DNA of 64,000 nt from Harmonia axyridis (Eukaryota; Arthropoda; Insecta; Coleoptera; Coccinellidae). This document shows positions 57,298 to 64,000 of the stretch, in pieces; the stretch's first letter is position 1; every line of letters begins with the position of its first letter. Made by a program: the position numbers and the translations under genes. Under the pieces are notes generated by a model, which was not told the origin of the DNA, did no database searches, and was given only the letters and a program-made list of their open reading frames with translations. The stretch is taken from positions 7,008,501 to 7,072,500 of the forward strand of contig NC_059501.1 in the NCBI RefSeq assembly GCF_914767665.1. Reading direction: 5' to 3'.

Positions 57298-57770
57298 CAG
57301 GGTGAGAAAAATCATGTGTTCGTAGTCAAATTTCTTAATACCCTGTGGAACAGTCCGGTGAATTTGTAGAGTTAACGTTCAGTTTATGACAAGGACCATC
57401 CTTTTCACTATCTTTCAGTTTTTGTTTCATCTTGATATCTTGATTTTGTTTGGAGATACACGTATTCAAATAAAAGCCTGGAATTTTATAAATGCGCCTA
57501 GCTCTATTAGGGAACAAAGAGAAAGGTGGCTTCTGTTATGGTATGGGCACGGAGCTCTAAATGCTCAACGTTACATACAAGACGATCTCCAGGAAGCTCT
57601 AGAACCCTATGATCTATTTGTTGGAGATCACTTTATTTTAATGCACAACATTGCAAGACCGCATGAAGCAAATGTTGTTAACTCCTTCATGGTTTTTATA
57701 ATGATCAAACTTTTCAAAAAATTAAAACATGACATAATTTTGGTTGATACTTAGATAAAAATTCAATATA
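57298..57770 (+). pseudogene. Tc1-like transposase relic
   Basis: The 122-codon frame (57386-57754) contains LLWYGHGALNAQRYIQDD, LEPYDLFVGDHFILMHN and IARPHEANVVN, matching the Tc1 catalytic region around the second Asp (normally GD.FILMHDNARPH). Here that Asp is Asn (MHN). Upstream conserved parts are replaced by unrelated residues, and the third acidic residue is lost. TACAGGGTGAG at 57297 is a probable left-end remnant. Confidence 0.8.
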
Positions 57771-57829
57771 TTCATTGATCGTTAACCATATTTAAAGATT
57801 GTAAGAACACTAGCCCAGATGAAATTTTA

Positions 57830-58345
57830 ATGGTTGTAGATCAGCAAGTTTGAAGAGTAAAAAGATTCTTGGGAACACTTATAACAGAAAACATGTATAC
57901 TATACAGCGGAAATAAAGGCTAGAGTAGAAAAGACTCGTACTAACTTAATAAAAATGAGATAAGTTCTGTGTATCAACGATCTGAAGTTAAGCCTCCGAC
58001 AAAATGTTATATGTACAGCATACTTTATTATATGATGGAATCATGGACTCTTAATACAAATGCTATGAGACGACTTTCGAAAATGTGAATCACCAATACC
58101 GAAATGCTAGGAACCCTTGGAAGAATGGGTGAGGAAAAGTTGACAATTGAGAAGAGAAAGTTGCAATAGCTCGGGCACATATAATGCGTGACCAGAAATA
58201 CAGTCTCTAAGAGTGGAATGCTGGGAAAATAGAAGGCAAAAGAAGCGTAGAAAAAGTTCGGAGTTCAAAACAACTATTTAGAGCAACTGCATCAAAAGTC
58301 CGAATAGCTATGATGATTGTCGATGGCACTTGAGTAAGAAGAAGA
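57830..58345 (+). pseudogene. Non-LTR retrotransposon relic (C-terminal part)
   Basis: In shifting frames there are FLGTLITENM, EIKARVEKTRTNLIKMR, MESWTLNTNAMRRLSKM, KRKLQ-LGHI and LFRATASKVRIAMMIVDGT (about 58277-58333). These are ordered as in the C-terminus of jockey/RTE-like reverse transcriptases (YLG, MR, W(T)L, LGHIMR, KVRIAMM). Several stops are present. Confidence 0.75.
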
Positions 58346-58349
58346 AATG

Positions 58350-59330
58350 GAGGAAACAACAGTGTGTGGAAAGCTAATTCAGAAAATATATTTCACCAAA
58401 CCACAGAACGAATTGACTTTCTTCCATGGTCACGAATGTACAACCTTCGATTGATACGGATTTAAGGAAGTTTATTGGTCCTTCGACCTGGATCTCTTCA
58501 ACCAGCGACATCTCATAATCGAACAACCGCACTAAAACGAACAATGCGAAAGAAACAAGTCTCCTTCGAAAATCAATGCCTCTAACATCGCTCCACCCCC
58601 TCTCCGATCCATCAAAATAAACCCCGCGGCGTATCCCCCCATTAACCGCCTCTGTGTCTGAATCAAAGCCGGCATCAACCTCCCCACCACCCCCTGAAAC
58701 CCCTAACTACCCCCCGATCTGCTCCTTTTCGCTGGGACGAGTCCGAATATACTGCGGCATAACTCCCATTGTGCTCTCCCCGGTCTTGGCGGGTGAAAGT
58801 GAGACATCCCTCCCCTTCGTCTCTGAGGAGACGAAATTCCTGGCCCTCCTAAGTGCCGTTCCTAATTTCGGGCGGCCGTTGGGAGTAGCTTTGTTTTCCG
58901 CTAAGGACGACAACTATTTATAACTGTACATAAATCTGCAGCAATTACGGAATCGACCGCGATGGTGTCAGCTGTTTATCTTTCAATTATTGCGTCCGAC
59001 CGTTTCTGCGACGTGGGTTTGTTGTAGCTGAAAATTGGAGGGGGGTGGGAGTTGGTTAGATTGCTGGTGGTGATGGAATTTTGTCGATGGGGTGTAAATC
59101 GGGGTTTGTTGATGGCTGTTTCATATCCAGAATCGAAAAGAGGTCATGATATGTCGGAAAAACATTGTGCTAATGCACAAAATTCAATATTATTGCCTTA
59201 GTATCCGTCCTTATTAGAAAGGACATTTTGAGATTGAAGAAATAGTAGAAAGTGCAGAAGTTTAGAGGAATTTGGCTGAATTCCTACCCTCGCTACGCCT
59301 GCTTGTCAATCTACATTCTGCCTATCTAAT
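58350..59330. other. Non-coding stretch with a C-rich island
   Basis: At 58560-58920 the DNA is C-rich with opposite ORFs that mirror one another, so neither is credible. No gene is seen. Confidence 0.5.
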
Positions 59331-59339
59331 CGAACGCAT

Positions 59340-59825
59340 GAGTGTTTGAATTGCCTTCTGCAACGAGTATTAGACGATATTTTCTCTATTTCAGTCATGT
59401 TTTGTGAAATATTGTCGAAATTCAATGAAAAATTGAGATAATTCATCCTAGTGACTTTTGTATTGTATCTTGGAAGTTGGTGTGACTTTTACGAAAATTG
59501 ACAAATTACGGAATTTGAATATGAATCGTACGTTTCGTATTTTGAAAGAATTTATAATTACGCATGAATTTCGTGAATTATGTCTGACGAAATCGATTCA
59601 ACACCACCAGAATCAAGAGAAATTGCGAATAATGTTGCAAATCATTTCACTTCATTCAAATCATATTATATTGACAATTGGCATGTCTTGAAATTTGTTA
59701 GGATCGTCGGTGTAGACAACCACAAAACGAAAAATATAACTGAAAACAATGCTGTAATGAGTTCATTACAACACTCTTTTTATTACTGTAATGAACTCAT
59801 TACCATACTGAAATAGAGAAAATTT
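59340..59825 (+). mobile_element. Palindromic dispersed repeat, type B, copy 2
   Basis: This is the partner of 53745-54215. TATTTTCTCTATTTCAGT and ACTGAAATAGAGAAAATTT are a perfect inverted pair near the ends (about 59373-59391 and 59806-59824). The hairpin GTAATGAGTTCATTAC/GTAATGAACTCATTAC is kept. The 78-codon frame MSDEIDSTPPESREIANNV continues across it. Confidence 0.72.
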
Positions 59826-59829
59826 TATT

Positions 59830-60890
59830 GAGCACATATATGGTGGATACTTTCAGTTTACTTGAATGTTATTTATAAAATTTATCAAAATAGCAATTGA
59901 AAACCCAAAATAAAATGTAATATTCACTCAAGAACATCCCCCCAATGGATATGACAGATTCCCTTCCATTTGGATCATTGCACAGAAATTCATTATTAAA
60001 TTCAAATTGAACTCGACAGTGTGTTATAATCCAATTTAGACAATTATTAAAATATCCAATAAACCATTTTCAAACATTCTAAACCATCAAAAAAATAATA
60101 AAGAAAAAGTTGCACAAATATGAAACACTCCGTCCCAAATCTGCAGTTTTTTTTTCGCCAGGTACCATTTGCACCTTTTTAGGGGCGACCCCCCTTCGCC
60201 CTAAAACTAGAAGGCCGGGCCTGTCGGCAACAAATGAACGATCATTCGCGCTCGCCGCCAAAACTATATAACAAAAGAATCGATTTTGATTTACGGGCCA
60301 CGCAGACCTGACAAAAGCCATTGTCATATTCGTCCATTGCACCATTGATTCTTCCCGCTTTTGATTTAGTTATTCCCGATGCGTTATGCAAAGTTTGCCT
60401 CCGTATGCAGCCTGCAGGCTATATGTATATACCGCATTGGCGTGATCCGCGGTGAAAAAATTGCGATTTAAAAATGTGGCTAAGCTACCACCCTTTATTC
60501 AGCAAAATTGAAGGAGGGAGGGTTAGTTTACATATACTGCATTTCTTGATGAATTATATTTTTTTAATGTTGTTCAATCGTTTCTATCTTGATATGCATC
60601 GATGCTGCGTTCGATTATAACACCTGGTGTGTTATTTATTGGTGTTGTGACACGTTCCGTCGATACTGTGACTTCTGCAGGGTGCTTCGCGCTTGGTGTT
60701 CAGTGAATGAACAATTGGATTGAAGTTTCTTGTACAACAGCAACAATTGATCTTCCTAGCTCCGGAACAGAAATTTTAAGAGTAAATTAAAAGAAACATT
60801 TTCAAATAAGTTACAATCATAAAATTTAAGTGCGGCAAAATTTGGAAATCTCGATTTTTTTCCAGTGTTTGTGAATGCTAATCTTTGAAA
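59830..60890. other. Non-coding stretch with a GC-richer block
   Basis: The block 60110-60480 is GC-richer and holds several Sox-like words (ACAAAAG, CATTGT, CCATTG) near 60260-60350. It may be regulatory. The minus ORF at 60079-60345 has no support. Confidence 0.45.
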
Positions 60891-60897
60891 TGAACTA

Positions 60898-61964
60898 CAT
60901 AGGCTTACAATTTTGCTTCCGTCATCGCGAAATTCGAGGCTTTATTGTAAGGCACTGGTTATACATTTATAATTCAAAGTGTTATCCATCGCTGGCCACT
61001 ACTTTCTCACATCTTTCGGGCACCGTACGAATCCCGCGTTAAAAAAACTGGTCATCTTTTGAAGCGGTCGACAAATCGATCCAATTTTTTACTTTTTCAT
61101 AAGACCGGAAGTGCAGGTCAGCAATGCTATCTCTCGTTGTATTGTGGCCGTTTGTCTTTCGATGCCCGGCCCAAACGCATTAATTACATTCGTTAACGAT
61201 CGCCTGTGATTGTTTCAGTTAGTTTTAAAAACTCATAATGCACTACACCGAACTGGTCCCACCAAATACTGAGCATGACCTTGGAACCGTGAATATTCTG
61301 TTCGACCTTCGACGATGAAGCATGGCTGGGATATCTCCATGTTTTCCATTTTCATCTTCCGTCTTTGCCTTGCAAGCAAATGTTCATTAGAAAACAACCG
61401 CCGTTTAACATATCTCGACTTCAACTAGTGCGCCACCCAATTTCTTTGTTTTTGAATCATTCTATGACTTTCAGGCGTTTTGAAATGGTTTGTTGCGTCA
61501 CTTCCAATAATCTTGCCAATTCTTTTTGCGTTTGATACGAGTCTTGAGCAAGTAATGCCTCCAATTCTGCATCTTCGAAAACTTTCTCTCTTCCACCGAC
61601 ATGCTGGTCTTCGACTTCAAAATTACCTTTCTTGAAGCGTTGAAACCACTCTCGGCACGTTCTTTCAGTAATAGCGGTCTCACCTAAGGCATTTGAGAGC
61701 ATTCGATGAGCGTCAGCCGCAGATTCCTTCATATTCAAGAAGAAAACTAAAACCTCCCGCAAATGACGAGAACTTGGCTCTTAGCTGACATGTAAAATCG
61801 AGAATAACTTTATGATGTAGACACAAAATGACTAATATTTCGATGGCTTTCTGTTTACAATTACCTAAGCTTACTATATGACATGTACGATCTACTTATT
61901 TCGACTACCACTTAACTCTACAGCCATCTATGGAAAAAAGGCGAAAGCAAAGTTCTACACCTAA
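60898..61964 (-). mobile_element. Mariner element with two internal deletions
   Basis: The right border (5' end of the element) reads TTAGGTGTAGAACTTTGCTTTCGCC on the minus strand, followed outside by TA (61965-61966). The left border reads ATAGGCTTACAATTTTGCTTCCGTC, a recognisable inverted match. At about 1067 bp it is shorter than the usual 1.3 kb. Two coding blocks are missing. Confidence 0.85.
61010..61762 (-). pseudogene. Broken mariner transposase
   Basis: The N-terminus is open for 101 codons (61457-61762) with the helix-turn-helix region: MKESAADAHRML, ERTCREWFQRFKKGNFEVED, VTQQTISKRLK. A stop follows. Next come LLARQRRK, HASSSKVEQNIHGSKVMLSI and WWDQFGVVHYEFLK, with the first-Asp block (TGDEKW region) missing. 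The coding part continues ETITGDR, LMRLGRASKDKRPQYNER, and then jumps to IADLHFRSYEKVKNWID and VPERCEKVVASDG, losing the HDNARPH and SPDLAPSD blocks. All three catalytic acids are absent, so it is dead. Confidence 0.88.
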
Positions 61965-61969
61965 TAGGT

Positions 61970-64000
61970 TAAGCTCAACTCGTAGCAACATTTCCTTTAC
62001 TACATTGAAATCGGACGAAAAAAAAATTACGGTCTTTCACTCTCACCAAAACCCAATAATAATTAAAAATTTTTTAATTGTAAAATTCCAAACCCACCCC
62101 CTAAAAACCCATCAAAAAGCCCTTACACGCGAAACCCCCATGTAGCAGAATCCGCGAAACGAGGAACCCCAAGCGCAATCCATCATCGAAGCAACGTCGG
62201 ACGCGGCAGCAACTTTTTCGACCCAGTTCTACCCCGCCGTCCGACGTGACATCGAACCAGGGGTGGCAAAAAACCAACCCCGACTCGGAACAAACACAAT
62301 AAGAGACCGGGTAGTGAAAAGTAGCGGCACGGCAACAAATCATACTGTATAGAACGTTGCGGGCCCGCAATATATCTATGCGAAAGCTGTAAACTGGATA
62401 AATAAATAGAGAAGCTTTGTGTTTTCGAACGCTCCATTATATCCACAAGTTGGCGAAATTCCGTGGGATGAGACGAAGTTGCGGATGACTAATGGATTTC
62501 GAGATTCCGCTGTCGTTTCTGCCCAGGCCGTGCGGGCGAAGAGGTGTGTTTATCGGCTTTCGGAACGTTTGTTTTCGTTATACGGCGCTGAAACAACAGA
62601 AAAATTGATAAGGCTTGGTTGCGTGATGATTTTATATTAATTACCGTGCTTAAAAAGCTCTTTTTCAGCATTTTTCGAGGAGAAATAGAAAAATGATGGC
62701 CCAAGGTTACACCCATGGGGTACTCCATATTATACCTATTATCACTTGAAGGCCTACTATGGAAACGTATTCAGTTGAGGGCGATTTCCTCGGTCGACAA
62801 TCTCTTGAAATTTAGAAATTCTTCGAATGGCAGCTTGCCCCATAAGTCAGTTTGATTTTGACACTATTTTTTTTTTCGCGAAACATCACGAGAGCTGCGC
62901 TCTCGTGAACTTCATCTCGTGAATAGGTGTATAATCGAATATTGTCTATGCTCTTGTGATATTATAACTGAGAATACACACAACAATATACTCGAAGAAA
63001 CATTCACTCTCATCGTATTATCTTGTTCAGTGTAGTGTTGCAGTTCTTCCATCAGTTGTTTTTGTTCGATTATTATTATTACAGTTGACTGGATGCTAAT
63101 GTTTGACGTCATACAAATTTCAACTAGATCACTTAACCGTTTATCCAATAAAAAATAATCGATCTCTCTTCACAATTCATAGAATCGCTATTTCACCTAT
63201 TTTTAGAACTTATGAATAGAGATTTTTCACACCTTCAAATACGAAAGATTTATAATTTGCTGCAAACACCGACTTTAATGCCCTATCAAAGAAACAGTAG
63301 GAATCTTCATTAGCGATATGGAAACTATAATTAACGATGTGGAGAGATTAAAAGTATCGCTCAACTTGGGTGTTCTAGTTTGGAATGTGTAATCTGCGTA
63401 TTTTTACGGTTGTAACTGTTATTATTGGATGATGACTATGGAATCATCTCGTTTCCTTTAGAAAACTCAATCGATTATATTATATTGGGATATTTCTCAA
63501 GACGTAGAAAGATATATTCAGACTTTTTCACATTTTCAGATTCAAACACATATTTTCTCAAGGTCATAAGTGTATCTTCAAATTTATCAAACAAAATTTC
63601 AATAACATCTTTGATGGGTTTTATTTTGTTTAGAGAAAGGGTAGTGATATTTCTGCTATAAAGATTCTTTGTTTTGACTCGATATTCAAGATACTTGACT
63701 ATGCTTGACTCAAAATTAAGTCGGTTCATATTTATAGAGTTCTATCGTGAAAATTATCTGAAAAATTCAAGTCACGCAAAGAGAATATAGAAAAAGTCGT
63801 TTTGAAACTTTTGAGCCAAAGATAAACAACAAGAACCAATACTTAACCCTGGCATTATCGTTGTTGCACCGATATAAACCAACAATGATCGTAAATCAGG
63901 TCGATGAAGCCTAGTTTAGACGAATGCGGATTTAACTAAGCACAAAGTGTAAAATCACCTAATTTATGAATGCTAGTAACAAGCTCCCGGTCCTACGGTT
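61970..64000. other. Non-coding stretch at the right edge
   Basis: GC-richer part at 62100-62600, with frames on both strands and no splice-bounded exon. A perfect 10-base palindrome lies at 62886-62908. 63000-64000 is AT-rich, and nothing is seen in it apart from one TCGTAAATC word near 63892. Confidence 0.5.
62886..62908. repeat. Perfect 10-bp inverted repeat
   Basis: TCACGAGAGC and GCTCTCGTGA pair with a 3-base loop (TGC). A third TCTCGTGAA follows at about 62915. It may be a remnant of a fold-back element. Confidence 0.6.

Noticed and set aside
57386..57754. A 122-codon frame as an ordinary gene
   Set aside because: It contains the GDHFILMH and ARPH blocks of a Tc1 transposase with the catalytic Asp lost, so it is a transposon relic.
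58654..58923. An 89-codon Pro/Ser-rich frame and its minus-strand mirror
   Set aside because: Same reason: C-rich composition, mirrored frames and no supporting signals.

Overview
This window looks like insect nuclear DNA, most likely from a beetle (inference). It is AT-rich and gene-poor, with short GT-AG introns where a gene is seen. It is full of Tc1/mariner relics, hAT-type MITEs with intact 8-bp target duplications, and non-LTR retrotransposon debris. There is no bacterial-style operon, phage or CRISPR content. Most open frames longer than 60 codons are chance or transposon frames.

Two ordinary genes can be supported. The first is a compact minus-strand gene (8119-8700) whose three exons join in frame into a 142-residue protein that I do not recognise. 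The second is a single-exon plus-strand gene (18862-19128) for an 88-residue protein with one membrane segment. Its upstream region is present again at about 20.1-20.4 kb beside a broken relative, and its 3' region is tandemly duplicated. Three further candidate exons are bounded by good splice signals: 28486-28573 (starts MSCLDAVRTTPG), 15444-15502 and 3189-3252. A CpG-rich stretch at 45.0-45.5 kb looks like a promoter plus first exon. These could be widely spaced exons of large developmental genes that extend beyond the window, but that is not shown.

Layout: 1-8 kb is mostly non-coding with a TTTATGG cluster and a mariner-type MITE. 8-9 kb holds the three-exon gene. 9-18 kb is non-coding, with a duplicated 0.6-kb segment (11.0 and 14.1 kb), fold-back elements and a GC-rich island. 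18-23 kb is a mosaic of local duplications around the 88-residue gene. 24-32 kb contains a 199-bp hAT MITE and the first of four copies of a larger hAT-like MITE (also at 40.3, 42.2 and 51.1 kb). 34-37 kb carries a DD41D mariner deletion derivative and an older mariner relic. 44 and 58 kb hold reverse-transcriptase relics. 47.4-49.5 kb is a 2-kb inverted repeat. 51-60 kb contains a nested MITE, two copies of a palindromic repeat, the second DD41D derivative and a Tc1-like relic. 60.9-62.0 kb is a third mariner, internally deleted.

GC-rich islands, each a few hundred bases long, stand out from the AT-rich background and contain no credible gene. They are candidate regulatory elements. I see no clear new multi-gene system. 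The most distinctive things are the two unrecognised small genes, the shared deletion junction of the two DD41D elements, the hAT-like MITE family, a captured reverse-transcriptase fragment, a degenerate hammerhead-like motif and the two 5S-rRNA-like fragments.
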